This document shows, piece by piece, positions 20,519 through 31,009 of a stretch of 64,000 bases of DNA. Both the position numbers and the translations under genes were made by a program. Source of the stretch: Paragorgia papillata (lineage: Eukaryota; Cnidaria; Anthozoa; Scleralcyonacea; Coralliidae); contig JAWNZC010000337.1 of the NCBI GenBank assembly GCA_035771165.1, positions 5,075,501 to 5,139,500 of the forward strand, given 5' to 3'. Below the pieces are notes generated by a model. It made no database searches, was not told where the DNA came from, and was given only the letters and a program-made list of their open reading frames with translations. Position 1 is the first letter of the stretch; the number at the start of each line of letters is the position of its first letter.

Positions 20519-21607
20519 TACCTCTTTAATCTTATAGTTCAACCAGGCTGTCCTTCATCATTCATCCACACTTTATCTCCCTCTTTGTACGGTTTGTGGC
20601 GGGCTAACTTGTCGTAGTATGTCTTCTGGCGTTTTTGACCAAAACCAAGGTTTTCTCTTGCGTCTGCATACGCTTCTTCATATTTCTGAACTACTTGTTG
20701 GACATAATCGCTGGGTGATGTTTGGTTGGATTGCGGTGCACCATAGATCAGGTCAATGGGCAGATTGATTTCACGACCACGGTCCAAAAGGAATGTTGTA
20801 TAGCCTGTCGAGGAGTGTACCGTTGAGTTGAACGCCATCTCGATTTGGGGGAGGTGATCGTCCCAATCCAGTCCATTCTTCGCTACGCGTTTTGACAGCA
20901 TCGATTTTATAGTCCGGATGTCTCTTTCGCTTAGACCATCACCTTCCGGGTGATACGCTGTAATACGTGACTTGTAGATGGACAGTCATCTTTTCACACA
21001 ACTGGCTTACGAGCTCACTCTCATATTGACGACCCTGGTCGGAATGTAGTTGATCTGCACCTTCTTGGGGAATGTATCCATTGAAGATCCTGCCACTAAC
21101 GGTTGCTGCATCCTGTTTGCGTAGGGCGAATAGACGATTTTTTTCGTAAAAGCATCTGCCATAATCAGACAATATCGGTTCCCCTTTCTTGACACCGGTA
21201 GCTCAGTGATGTCCGTAGTTACCAAGTCTCCGGGACTATTTACCGTGATAGGGTTCAACGGCGCTCGTAACTTTGGTACCGGGGATCCACGGGCTTGACA
21301 CTTGAGGCACTTTAGGCAATACATCTTCACATCTCTTGACAGCCCAGGCCAATAGAAACGCTTCCAGATTGACTCTTTGGTTTTATGTTCTCCTGTATGG
21401 CCAGAACACTTTCCTTCGTGCATTTCTTTGACAATACTCTGCCTTAGTGTGCTTCGAACGATTTGTTGAGTCACGTGAAACTGCGGTGGTGTTCGTACGA
21501 GAATTCCCTTGTCTATGTGAAGTGAATCGAATTTGTGCCACAAGGTCCGTACAGTGTACGACATGCTCTTTTGGATCTTCTCCGGTTTTTCGTTGTTCTC
21601 TATCCAT
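20519..21607 (-). pseudogene. Ty3/Gypsy integrase, frameshifted
   Basis: Integrase catalyses strand transfer of retroelement cDNA. On the - strand the order is the HHCC zinc-binding region (SGHTGEHKTKESIWKRFYWP and CLKCLKCQARG), first catalytic Asp in TTDITELP, second in LHSDQGRQYES, and third-box region with IEMAFNSTVHSSTGY. KPYKEGDKVWMND begins the C-terminal domain. The frame changes near 21100 and again near 20940, so the gene is broken. It lacks about 35 residues before the C-terminal motif even after allowing for the inserted element. Confidence 0.8.
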
Positions 21608-21615
21608 CCAATTAC

Positions 21616-22565
21616 TTAAGCCACCTCAGCATCACTGCGCTGGGCTGTCTTCATATCAAAACCAGGATTGAGGTCCACCTTGTGTACACGTGGCTCCGAT
21701 AGGTCTTGACTCACTTGGAATCCAATACGACTAAGTGCATCTGCAACACTGTTCTCCGCTCCCTTGATTGGTCGGATTGTCATCCCATCGAATTCTGCTA
21801 GGTCTGCTAGAAGTCTTGCTCTTCTTCCAAATGGATCTTTCATTTCACTGACTCTTAGAAGTGCCTCATGTCATGATCTGTCAACATCTGGAATTCCTTT
21901 CCTAGCAAGTAGTGACGGAAATGTTGTACTGTGTCTCTTGCTGCCATTGCTTCCCGGTCATACGTTGACATGTTCCTCTCCCTTTTGCTCAGAGCCCGAC
22001 TGTAATAAGCGACTGGACGAAGTGCATTGTCGGGACCCCTTTGTAACAAGGCTCCTCCAACAGCTACTTGGGAGGCATCACTGTGCACGATAAACGACTT
22101 ACTATGCCGATCAGGATGTATAAAAACTGGTGCATTTGTGATTGCATGCTTTAGCTTCTCAAAAGCTATTTGTGCCTCATCTGACCACTGGAATTTTCCT
22201 GTCTGGAGTAGTAGCTTCTGAAGTGGGTGAGCAATTGTAGAGTAGTTCTTAATAAACTTCCTCCACCAACTGCACATGTTTAAAAACGACTGCAGTTCCT
22301 TCACATTTTCAAGCTTTGTCCAGTGAGCCAGTTTCGTAGCGATGTCTTCCGGTGGACGAATGCCGTCGCTTGATACCTAATGGCCCAGAAACGTTATCTT
22401 GGATGCTCCGAAACTACATTTGGATGCTTTGATCTTGAGGTTGTGTTTTTGAAGTGCATCAAACATTTCTTGAAGATTCGTCAAGTGTTCCTCAAATGTT
22501 TCTGATATCGAACACACGTCGTCAAAGTCCAGACTTTTGCTGTGATTCTTGAAAACTGCATATGT
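21616..22565 (-). pseudogene. Ty3/Gypsy RT palm end, thumb and RNase H, broken
   Basis: Begins just before the catalytic box, here LDFDDV in place of the usual YxDD context. It continues through CSFGASKITFLGH, then an in-frame stop at about 22380. Next come RT thumb and tether (WSDEAQIAFEKLKHAITNAP), RNase H core (FIVHSDASQVAVGGALLQR, YYSRALSKRE, LTDHDM), a frameshift near 21870, and the RNase H end TIRPIKGAENSVADALSR. Protease and the N-terminal RT fingers and palm are missing. About 200 bp of unrelated sequence with a G-run separates this part from gag. Confidence 0.8.
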
Positions 22566-22650
22566 TTAATGCTGCTATGACTTTATCACAATCCTGTCCT
22601 CAAGGGTGCCCAAACACGACTCTGACATACCTGGATCAGGGACGTAGTCA

Positions 22651-22660
22651 GGGGGGGGGG
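22651..22660 (+). repeat. G10 run in a GACGTAGTCAGG context
   Basis: A transposon-end-like GGGACGTAGTCA precedes the run, and AAGCCGCGGCTCCCCCC follows and can fold back on it. It sits in the gap between Gypsy gag and pol and probably marks a separate insertion. Confidence 0.6.
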
Positions 22661-22759
22661 AAGCCGCGGCTCCCCCCTTTTGATATAAAACGACAGACAT
22701 GTAACTACAAAACTGATGCAATATCAATTGTGTAAGGAAATAAACTGTAAACAGTGTAT

Positions 22760-23493
22760 TCAATCTACAGTGTATGCATTTTGAGTATCTATGTGACGTT
22801 TGCGTGTTTTGAGTATTTTATATGACCTTTTTTTGCCTATGACCTTTTCACTTTTCTGGACTGGCATATCTGGCTCATCTATTCCTACTGCGTTGACACT
22901 GCTCTCTGTTTTGTTGTTCACAAAAGTTTGTTCCAGATCGCACGCTATCTTGACAAGTTTAGCTGGATCCTTTTCAGATTTGTAGTGTAATTTAAGGTGT
23001 AAACCCAATGCCTAGTCTGAACAGGATTTCGCATCAACCAACGAAGAGATAAAGTGGGATAAAAGAATAACTTTAACTGAAACTTGGGTCATATCGGAGT
23101 CGGGAAAAGCGAGCTTATACTTCTGTTGTATACGCCAAAGCAGAACATTAAACGGCTCACCTCTAGTACGTGAAATCTCTGTTAGTTCACAGAGGTGTTC
23201 GCCAACGGTTTTCCTTTCACCAAACTCGTACAGAATCTTCTCACGGAACTCTTTCCACGTCATTGTTTCACCCTCAATCGTTTCCCAAAATTCATCAGCT
23301 CTCCCAGTAAGTAGAAGCGGTGCTTGGGCTACCAGTTGTACATCCGTCCATTTCTTAGCTGTCTTGGCTTTCTCGAGTTGTCGAAGCCATGGTTTCGGGT
23401 CTTTCATTCCATCATACAAAGGCGATTTGATTCATAAACTGTCCACCGACTGTTGGGTATTCACAGCTTCTGCAGATCCGTCCTCATCCGACA
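22760..23493 (-). pseudogene. Ty3/Gypsy gag (capsid) remnant
   Basis: The ATG at 23493 opens an acidic leader (MSDEDGSAEAVNTQQSVD) that runs into an in-frame TGA at about 23432. The same frame then resumes with YDGMKDPKPWLRQLEKA, LLLTGRADEFWETI, TWKEFREKILYEFGERKTV and LTEISRTRGEPFNVLLWRIQ, a typical retrotransposon capsid. A second stop and frame change lie near 23010, after which the capsid tail (KIACDLEQTFV) continues to 22760. Gag is directly adjacent to a HARBI1-like fragment on the other strand; no 5' LTR or primer site was recognised. Confidence 0.75.
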
Positions 23494-23702
23494 TATTAGG
23501 GACTTTAAGCATCGACGGTTTCAGGGACGGCTACGGTGACCGGATGTTGAGATTTATCAAGAGGGGACTGGGAAGTAATGCACCGTAGCCGCGAAAATTT
23601 AATTCATTAAGCAACAAGTGTAAACGCTTCTTACTACGGTTGAAAATCGTATCCAGAGCTAACATTTCTTCTGAGCAAATAAAGCCTGACAAACATAACG
23701 AA

Positions 23703-24259
23703 ATGTCGTTTAGAAGAGCTAGAGAGCAGCTGCTACTTGCTTTTGGTGATAAGCTTATCTCAGAAGAAGAATTTTTACGAACAGTACTCGCGTTTTGACC
23801 TGGACGATAAGGAGAACGACGAGTGTTTGGCTGAGTTTCGTGTCAAAAAACACGACTTGCCACTTCTTGCAGAAGCGTTGCAAATCCCTCTAGTGTTTAT
23901 TTGTGATCAAAGAAGTGTTGTGGATGGAATGGAAGGGCTGTGTATGCTCCTTAAGAGGCTTACTTACCCCTGCAGGTTGTTCCTGTGATGTGCATGGTTA
24001 CGAACTGCGTTCTCGACTACATCTATGATGTCCATCATCGACGAATTTTGCAGTGGAATGCCAACATATTAAACCTAGTGGAATGGGAGCTCCAATAGAA
24101 AACTGCTTTGGGTTTATAGACGGCACTGTAAGGCCCATAGCTAGACCTTGGAAGAATCAACGAGTCGTATACAATGGACACAAACGGGTCCACAGTATAA
24201 AATTACAGTCCGTAGCAGTCCCAAATGGTCTAATTGCCAATCTCTGTAGTCCAGTTGGT
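23703..24259 (+). pseudogene. HARBI1-like (PIF/Harbinger, DDE_4) transposase fragment
   Basis: Harbinger transposases cut and paste DNA at TWA sites. The fragment shows the family N-terminus, then SRFDLDDKENDECLAEFRVK, VVDGMEGLCMLLKRLTYPCR, a VLDYIYDVHHRRILQWN region, and finally the box with the first catalytic Asp, NCFGFIDGTVRPIARP, followed by NGHKRVHSIKLQSVAVPNGL. Three frames are used (shifts at about 23780, 23990 and 24055). A stop ends the middle part. The last part runs to a donor-like GTTG|GTAGGT, and the exon with the second Asp and the Glu is absent from the window. Confidence 0.75.
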
Positions 24260-24287
24260 AGGTATATCAATTTTTCTACTATAATCT

Positions 24288-24442
24288 AAAGGCTAGTTTC
24301 CACTTAGGAAAATCTTCCGGAGGACCGGAACGGACAGGAAAGTTTTTTCTTTGTCTTGTGAGCTCTCGGTTGGGAACTGATGACTTTAACACAAAAGAAA
24401 CTTTCCTGTCCGTTCCTGTCGTGCGGAAAATTTTCCCTTAAC
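24288..24442 (+). mobile_element. Foldback MITE
   Basis: Arms GGAACGGACAGGAAAGTTT and AAACTTTCCTGTCCGTTCC pair, with looser pairing outward (TAGGAAAATCTTCCGG against GCGGAAAATTTTCCCTTA). Non-coding. It lies just past the HARBI1-like fragment. Confidence 0.65.
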
Positions 24443-24487
24443 ACCCTAATCCCACCCCTGGCATGCTCCACTGAGTGGCATAGCTAA

Positions 24488-24520
24488 GGGGGGGAGGCAA
24501 TCGCCGCCCCCCCCCCCCCC
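24488..24520 (+). repeat. G7 and C14 runs facing each other
   Basis: GCTAAGGGGGGGAGG is followed by GCCG and 14 C. Together with similar G-runs at 22651, 32922 and 34861, it resembles the end of one repeat family. Confidence 0.6.
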
Positions 24521-24716
24521 ATGTCTCCAAGACCGTTCTCGTGGAAAGTTTAAATCTGTGGAGAAACTTGTAGAAGGGGGGTTACAGTTGTTTTAAGGCC
24601 AAATGAGTAGACAGTGATAGATGTGTTATATATATTACAGGCATGTATATGCTATAAATTACAAATAAATGTTTACATTTTGTCGACTTTGCAAACGTTA
24701 AAATTAACTCTCTTAC

Positions 24717-25028
24717 CACTTCTTGTTTTGCGCCTTGCGCAGTTAACGTTTTTGTTCCAGGGTAAAAGCAAATTGTTGATGATTCACTTTTAAAAACGTG
24801 GAATCCTCCGTTGTTCGAAGTGAACGACCAGCTTCCCTCTAGTTTGAGAATATTTACAACGAAAAGTTGAAGGCTTGTAAGATCGCCTTGCCACTTGATT
24901 TTCGTCCTGTGATTAACTTTCTCGATTAATAAAGGAAATTTGCTAGTTTGCTTTTCCTTTACGCTCGTATCTTCAACTTCTTCGCTTAAAACTACAGAGA
25001 GCGGTTCAGAACTACTGTACGACGCCAT
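24717..25028 (-). CDS. Putative first exon, unrecognised ORF beside the satellite
   Basis: The ATG at 25028 opens [17 protein letters not shown] followed by a charged linker. A compact region then follows with [38 protein letters not shown] and [16 protein letters not shown]. Alternating hydrophobic/polar strands and one helix suggest a small folded domain. I do not recognise it by name, though similar sequence may occur in cnidarian transposon ORFs. A donor-like GAAGTG|GTAAGA ends the exon near 24717; reading on gives a stop at 24582. The ATG is only 6 bp from the GGAT satellite. Confidence 0.4.
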
Positions 25029-25030
25029 GT

Positions 25031-25393
<363 letters not shown>

Positions 25394-25410
<17 letters not shown>

Positions 25411-25795
25411 TAGGTAGATCGATGGGTAGATCGGTAGGTAGATCGATGGGTAGATCGATGGATGATAGATCGATGGGTAGATCGATGGATAGATCGATGG
25501 ATAGATCGATGGATGATAGATCGATGGATAGATCGATGGGTAGATCGATGGGTAGATCGATGGATAGATCGATGGATAGATCGATGGATGGATCGATGGA
25601 TAGATCGATGGATAGATCGATGGATGGATCGATGGATAGATCGATGGATGGATCGATGGATGGATCGATGGATAGATCGATGGATGGATCGATGGATGGA
25701 TCGATGGATGGATCGATGGATGGATCGATGGATAGATCGATGGATGGATCGATGGATGGATCGATGGATGGATCGATGGATGGATCGATGGATTG
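25394..25795 (+). repeat. ATCGATGG-type satellite, left array
   Basis: Mixed 8- and 12-bp units of GATCGATGGATA, GATCGATGGGTA and GATCGATGGATG. No stop codons occur in two frames, giving Met-Asp-Arg-Ser/Trp runs that are not genes. It ends with GATTGATTGATTGAA where a LINE 3' end begins. Confidence 0.95.
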
Positions 25796-26207
25796 ATTGA
25801 TTGAATTTATTTAAACACGGTAGTTCTATCAGAAATAAAAATTACAACAATTCCTAGCTCTGGTCTACCTAGAAGCCGTGTTATGGATAACTAAATATTT
25901 ACAAGATTTTTTTTTTTGTATTTTTGTTAATTAGATAAAGGTATTTACAATATATACAAAGAATATAACTAGATATTAATGTTAATGTTGTCAATGCAAA
26001 AGTTATGGTTCCGAATTTCTTTCTTAAATTTTGAAAGACTTTTCTCATTTTTTAATGAGTCGGGTAGTGAATTCCACATTATAGGTCCGGATACACCAAA
26101 GCTATCGTAATAGCTTTTAGTTCTTACTTTTGGTATTTGGATATTGTTTGATGATCTGAGATCATAAACTGTTGAGCCAATCTGTTTTTCAGATATTTTA
26201 GTTAAAT
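25796..26207 (-). mobile_element. 5'-truncated LINE (jockey/CR1-like C-terminus)
   Basis: On the - strand a frame runs from the satellite edge at 26207 to TAG at 25971..25969. It contains [20 protein letters not shown], then [20 protein letters not shown] and IRNHNF, the C-terminal tail typical of jockey-supergroup reverse transcriptases. A 3' UTR of about 170 bp follows and ends in AATTCAATCAATCAATC, passing straight into the satellite. Similar satellite units lie on both sides, so the copy inserted in the array. Confidence 0.75.
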
Positions 26208-26715
26208 AATGGATCGATGGATGGATCGATGGATGGATCGATGGATGGATCGATGGATGGATCGATGGATGGATCGATGGATGGATCGATGGATGGATCG
26301 ATGGATGGATCGATGGATGGATCGATGGATGGATCGATGGATGGATCGATGGATGGATCGATGGATGGATCGATGGATGGATCGATGGATGGATCGATGG
26401 ATGGATCGATGGATGGATCGATGGATGGATCGATGGATGGATCGATGGATGGATCGATGGATGGATCGATGGATGGATCGATGGATGGATCGATGGATGG
26501 ATCGATGGATGGATCGATGGATGGATCGATGGATGGATCGATGGATGGATCGATGGATGGATCGATGGATGGATCGATGGATGGATCGATGGATGGATCG
26601 ATGGATGGATCGATGGATGGATCGATGGATGGATCGATGGATGGATCGATGGATGGATCGATGGATGGATCGATGGATGGATCGATGGATGGATCGATGG
26701 ATGGATCGATGGATG
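26208..26715 (+). repeat. 12-bp satellite ATGGATCGATGG
   Basis: About 42 almost identical units. Because the unit is four codons long, two frames are open throughout (Met-Asp-Arg-Trp or Met-Asp-Gly-Ser repeats). No mutation disrupts the units by eye, so the array is young or homogenised. Confidence 0.95.
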
Positions 26716-26955
26716 GATGGATCGATGGATCGATGGATCGATGGATCGATGGATCGATGGATCGATGGATCGATGGATCGATGGATCGATGGATCGATGG
26801 ATCGATGGATCGATGGATCGATGGATCGATGGATCGATGGATCGATGGATCGATGGATCGATGGATCGATGGATCGATGGATCGATGGATCGATGGATCG
26901 ATGGATCGATGGATCGATGGATCGATGGATCGATAGATAGATAGATAGATAGATA
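26716..26955 (+). repeat. 8-bp satellite ATGGATCG ending in GATA
   Basis: The 12-bp unit switches sharply to an 8-bp unit ATGGATCG (about 27 copies), then to GATA (26930..26955), where the 3' tail of the full-length LINE begins. Confidence 0.95.
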
Positions 26956-27095
26956 TTTAATAAATTCTCCCTAAAAGGGTTTTTCAGAAATTATTTACAG
27001 TTTCATGCATGCAGTAGAGGTTTCATATATAAGTTTTACAAAAGTATCTTAAAAATTATCTTAACTATGTACATACAGTAATTTAGTTGGTTATA

Positions 27096-30000
27096 CTAAA
27101 TATTTTCTTTCGCAAGCAAATGTTTCTTCAGTGCTGCTTTAAATGTTTTAAGAGAAAAGCTGTCTTTCAGGTTCTTTTCTAAATTGTTCCAAATGTGGAC
27201 AGCTCTATATGCAAATGACCGTTGACCAGCTGCAGTTTTAAATAGCGGTATTTGAAGAGAGTCACGTGTACGAGTCCTACGGTTGTGGATTGATGACTTT
27301 TTTATCAATTTGTTACAAAGGTAGTCGGGTGCGAGGTTGTTTACACATTTGTAGGTCAAAATAGCGTCTCTAAAATATAGTAATTTGTCCACTGGAAGCC
27401 AATTTAATTGACGTAGAAGTGGAGTTACGTGGTCATATTTCCTGGATTTCGTGATGATTTTACATGCAAAATTCTGGATCGACTGGACTTTCTTTACGTT
27501 GGAGGCAGACGTATTCGACCACACCGAAGAGCAATAAAGCATCTTGCTAATGACTAAGGATGAAATGATTTCCGATAGAGTTTTTGTGTCGAAACTATTT
27601 TTAGCACGATTTATCTGGTATAATTTGTTCATACACGACGAGACAAGTAGCGAGGTATGATTGTCGTAATTTAGGTGACTATCTAACGTAACACCTAAAT
27701 CTTTAGCAGAGTCCACTGGTCTAAGAGATTTGCCCAAGAATGATACGGATGTATCTGTAGGTAGTCTGTTTATCAGCTGCTTTGTTCCAATTATCATGTA
27801 CTTAGTTTTCCCCGGGTTAATTAAAAGGTGGTTTTCACAGCACCAACTTGCGACTCTGTGTAGGTCTTGTTCGAGATTTGTAATTGCTGTATCTATTTCA
27901 CGTAATGGAAAGGAGAGGAAAACTTTCGAGTCATCAACGTACGATTCAAGGTTGGAGTCACGAGATACGGAGGGCAGATCGTTCAAGTAAATACAAAATA
28001 ATAATGGTGAAAGCGTCGCACCTTGAGGTACTCCGTGAGTAATTGGTAGTGGATCAGATAGGGTGGAGTTGATTCGGGTGGACTGAAAGCGATCTGACAA
28101 GTAGCTTTTAAACCACTGTACTGTTTCTGGAGAAGCACCAATATTCGCTAGTTTGTGTAACATTCTTTGATGGTTGATACTGTCGAAGGCTTTCGAGAGG
28201 TCTAACAACACTAAAGCGGTGAGTTTCTTTTTGTCCATGGCCTCTAGCATCGTGTCAGTACTAAAAATGTTCAGGGTCTCGGTGGAATGGAGTTTTTTAT
28301 TTCCGCTTTGATGAGAAGAGAGCAGGTTTTTACTTATAAGGTAAGTACTGAATTGTTCAAGTACAATCTTTTCACAAACCTTAGAAGCTATGGCAAGAAG
28401 AGATATCGGGCGGTTGTTTGATGCTACTTCGTGGTCTCCGTCTTTCACTATGGGAATCGCTTCCGCCTCCTTCCATGCAGTAGGGAATATACAAGATGTT
28501 AGAGAGCAGTTAATAATGTTTGTTAGTGGTCCTAGTATAACGGGGAGACAGTCTTTGAGGATTCGAGAGTTTATTTTATCTGGTCCAGGGGACTTGTTCA
28601 ATGGCAGAGATGAAATAGCACGGCGTACTTCTTCACTAGTTACTGTTCTGAAGGAAAAGAGATCTTCTAAGGGCATATGAACTGTCTCTAAGGGTGTTTC
28701 CTCTACAGTAATGTTGTACTCTTCTGCTAGACGAATGGACGCATCTGCTGTATTTTTGCCTACAGACGTGAAAAACTGATTGAATTCGTCAGCGACTGTC
28801 TTTGGGTCTTTTGTGTAAGTGTGTTTTTCTTTACTTTTTGACGGTATGGCTTGATTAATAATTTTCCAAAGAGAGCCTGGGTTATTTTTATGTCGCTGAA
28901 CTTCTTCCAAATAATAATTTCTTTCTGAGTCTCTTAACATTGTCTTAACGGCATTTCGAGAATTCTTGAAATTACTCCAATCAAGATCATCTCGTGTCTG
29001 TAAGTAACGGCGGTGTAGCTGGTCTCTGGTCTTCATGAGCACCTTTATGTCCTGAGTTACAAATGGACAAGGACGGTTACGTACTTTGACTGTCTTTATT
29101 GGAGCATGCGAGTCTAGGGTAGATTGGATGGTTTGATTGAAAATGGCTAACTTGGTATTTACGTCGTCCTCGTTGAAAATAGATATTAAGTTGTGTGAAC
29201 TACTGGCGAGGTCGGTTATGAATAAACTTGGTGAGTAGTTCTTGTAACTACGAACGGTTATGTAATGGGGGAGAATTTTAGGAGATTTCAGCTTGAGTTC
29301 GACATAGACTGGAAGGTGGTCACTTATTGTTGTATTTAATACACCGCTGCGACGGACTGGTGAATTTGAGGAGACTAATAAGACAACGTCTAATAAGGAT
29401 TGGGTGGTATTGGTGATTCGTGTAGGAGACTTAATAAGTTGACTGAGGTTCATTTCTGCAGCAAATTTGACCAATGCTTTGGATTTAGGACAATTCTGTT
29501 TTAAAACATCGCAATTTAAATCTCCAAGTATCACTATCGGCTTGTTCAGCGTTAGAGCTTGGATGAAGTTTGGCGTGAGGACATTATCAAACGAGCTTAG
29601 TGGGCAATCATCTGGACGATAAGTTACACAAATTACGACCGACTTTGTCTTTTCACACTGTACACTGATCCACAACTGGTGAAAGTTGTGTTCTGATATG
29701 TAAGAGAGATCTTTCAAGACTAAAGATTTGAAATCTTTGCGAATATACGCGCAGACTCCTCCTCCTCGCTTGTGTAGACGATCAAGTCTAATAAGTTTAT
29801 ACCCGTCCATGTTTACCTCTGCTGATGTCACGCTCGTGTTTAGCCACGTTTCAGAAATGGTGATAATGTCGAATTTCGTTAAACGCACTAGTTCTCGAAG
29901 TTGGATAAGGTGAACATTATTCCGAAGTGAGCGTATGTTTAGGTGGATAACTTTTATAAGACCGGTGTTGACTGATATACTATCTGCTTCGATCGGTTGA

Positions 30001-30842
30001 TCGCAAGTTAAATTATGATTCTCAGGTTTGTTTGGTGTTATTAAAATCAGATTATTTAAGTTCCTCCGGGGATGGACAACTTGGCTAGGAAAAAACTCTT
30101 CGCATCTTGACGATTGTAATGACGCGGTGTCTGCCGAGTTTTGAGTAGAAACAGAGAAACAGCTCGAGGGATGATTATACGAGGGTGTATTGTTTTGATT
30201 AGGTGATATGTAAATTTGGCGACCATATTGCGCACGAGTATTTTGATCTCGAATGTAGGCTTTGCGGCGTTCTTTCACTCTCCTTCCACTGCGACAACCA
30301 CGAAATGGTCTCAGGATTCCGAGGGAAACAAGACAGTTATGAAGAGATTCGTCTATATACTTGGAAGAAGGCGACGTACGAAGACGTCGAAGAAATGACG
30401 GTTTATAAACATTGTTTGTGTTGAGGGCATTCAAGCATGACGACGCGTACTTCGAAGGTTGCTTGGCTGATCCACATGTATTTCTCTCGCTGTTATCAGG
30501 ACCAGGATTTGAAGATATGTCAACGCATATCGTTAAGTCCGTTTTGAATGGTTTCGATGGTAGTATAAGGCTTGTATAACCATGTTTTGCTGATTTGCTG
30601 ACCGCAATCGAGACTTTGAATTTCGACTCATAGTTTGAACGCCTCAAAATTATGCGGTGATAGTTGATCGGATAAATGAGGCCGTATCTCCTTGAAACTA
30701 AAACATCCACGATCAATCCAACAGGATCCTTGAATACGATGTTCTTATGCGTATAATTCACCCGTTTGTATAAGGTAACTTGCGTTGATAAGTTTAAAAA
30801 TATTAAAACAATGAAGAGCTTCAGAGCTAAGCTGGCAGCCAT
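27096..30842 (-). CDS. LINE polyprotein: signal peptide, 2A-like, endonuclease, RT
   Basis: 1248 residues. Residues 1-22 (LALKLFIVLIFLNLS) look like a signal peptide. Residues 105-115 end in VDISSNPGP, a 2A-like ribosome-skipping motif with Ser where Glu is usual; skipping would separate Gly114 from Pro115. An apurinic-type endonuclease follows, with Asn302 (HLNIRSL), Glu331 (SETWL), GDLN at 440-443 and SDH at 507-509. RT shows RPISLL (811), LDLSKAFD with Asp881, GVPQGATLSPLLF (937-949) and the catalytic YVDD at 968-971. The C-terminus has a CR1/jockey-type WNNLEKNLKDSFSLKTFK. There is no separate ORF1. All catalytic residues are present, so it may be active. Confidence 0.9.
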   Translation of the reverse strand: MAASLALKLFIVLIFLNLSTQVTLYKRVNYTHKNIVFKDPVGLIVDVLVSRRYGLIYPINYHRIILRRSNYESKFKVSIAVSKSAKHGYTSLILPSKPFKTDLTICVDISSNPGPDNSERNTCGSAKQPSKYASSCLNALNTNNVYKPSFLRRLRTSPSSKYIDESLHNCLVSLGILRPFRGCRSGRRVKERRKAYIRDQNTRAQYGRQIYISPNQNNTPSYNHPSSCFSVSTQNSADTASLQSSRCEEFFPSQVVHPRRNLNNLILITPNKPENHNLTCDQPIEADSISVNTGLIKVIHLNIRSLRNNVHLIQLRELVRLTKFDIITISETWLNTSVTSAEVNMDGYKLIRLDRLHKRGGGVCAYIRKDFKSLVLKDLSYISEHNFHQLWISVQCEKTKSVVICVTYRPDDCPLSSFDNVLTPNFIQALTLNKPIVILGDLNCDVLKQNCPKSKALVKFAAEMNLSQLIKSPTRITNTTQSLLDVVLLVSSNSPVRRSGVLNTTISDHLPVYVELKLKSPKILPHYITVRSYKNYSPSLFITDLASSSHNLISIFNEDDVNTKLAIFNQTIQSTLDSHAPIKTVKVRNRPCPFVTQDIKVLMKTRDQLHRRYLQTRDDLDWSNFKNSRNAVKTMLRDSERNYYLEEVQRHKNNPGSLWKIINQAIPSKSKEKHTYTKDPKTVADEFNQFFTSVGKNTADASIRLAEEYNITVEETPLETVHMPLEDLFSFRTVTSEEVRRAISSLPLNKSPGPDKINSRILKDCLPVILGPLTNIINCSLTSCIFPTAWKEAEAIPIVKDGDHEVASNNRPISLLAIASKVCEKIVLEQFSTYLISKNLLSSHQSGNKKLHSTETLNIFSTDTMLEAMDKKKLTALVLLDLSKAFDSINHQRMLHKLANIGASPETVQWFKSYLSDRFQSTRINSTLSDPLPITHGVPQGATLSPLLFCIYLNDLPSVSRDSNLESYVDDSKVFLSFPLREIDTAITNLEQDLHRVASWCCENHLLINPGKTKYMIIGTKQLINRLPTDTSVSFLGKSLRPVDSAKDLGVTLDSHLNYDNHTSLLVSSCMNKLYQINRAKNSFDTKTLSEIISSLVISKMLYCSSVWSNTSASNVKKVQSIQNFACKIITKSRKYDHVTPLLRQLNWLPVDKLLYFRDAILTYKCVNNLAPDYLCNKLIKKSSIHNRRTRTRDSLQIPLFKTAAGQRSFAYRAVHIWNNLEKNLKDSFSLKTFKAALKKHLLAKENI

Positions 30843-31009
30843 ATTGGCGCACGTTTATTAGTATATCAAATATCTGGTGGCCGACTTCGTCCTGGAGAAA
30901 GATACCTAACTCCTTGTTTAGGCGGATTAAATATCCCCCGATGAGCTACGGTAATGTGTGCGATATTTGCATGATATATGGTATGGATATTTCTAACTGC
31001 CTCAGCCGG

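Noticed and set aside
25422..26944. Long open frames of Met-Asp-Arg-Trp or Met-Asp-Gly-Ser repeats
   Set aside because: They arise because the satellite unit is a multiple of four codons or lacks stops; there are no other protein features.
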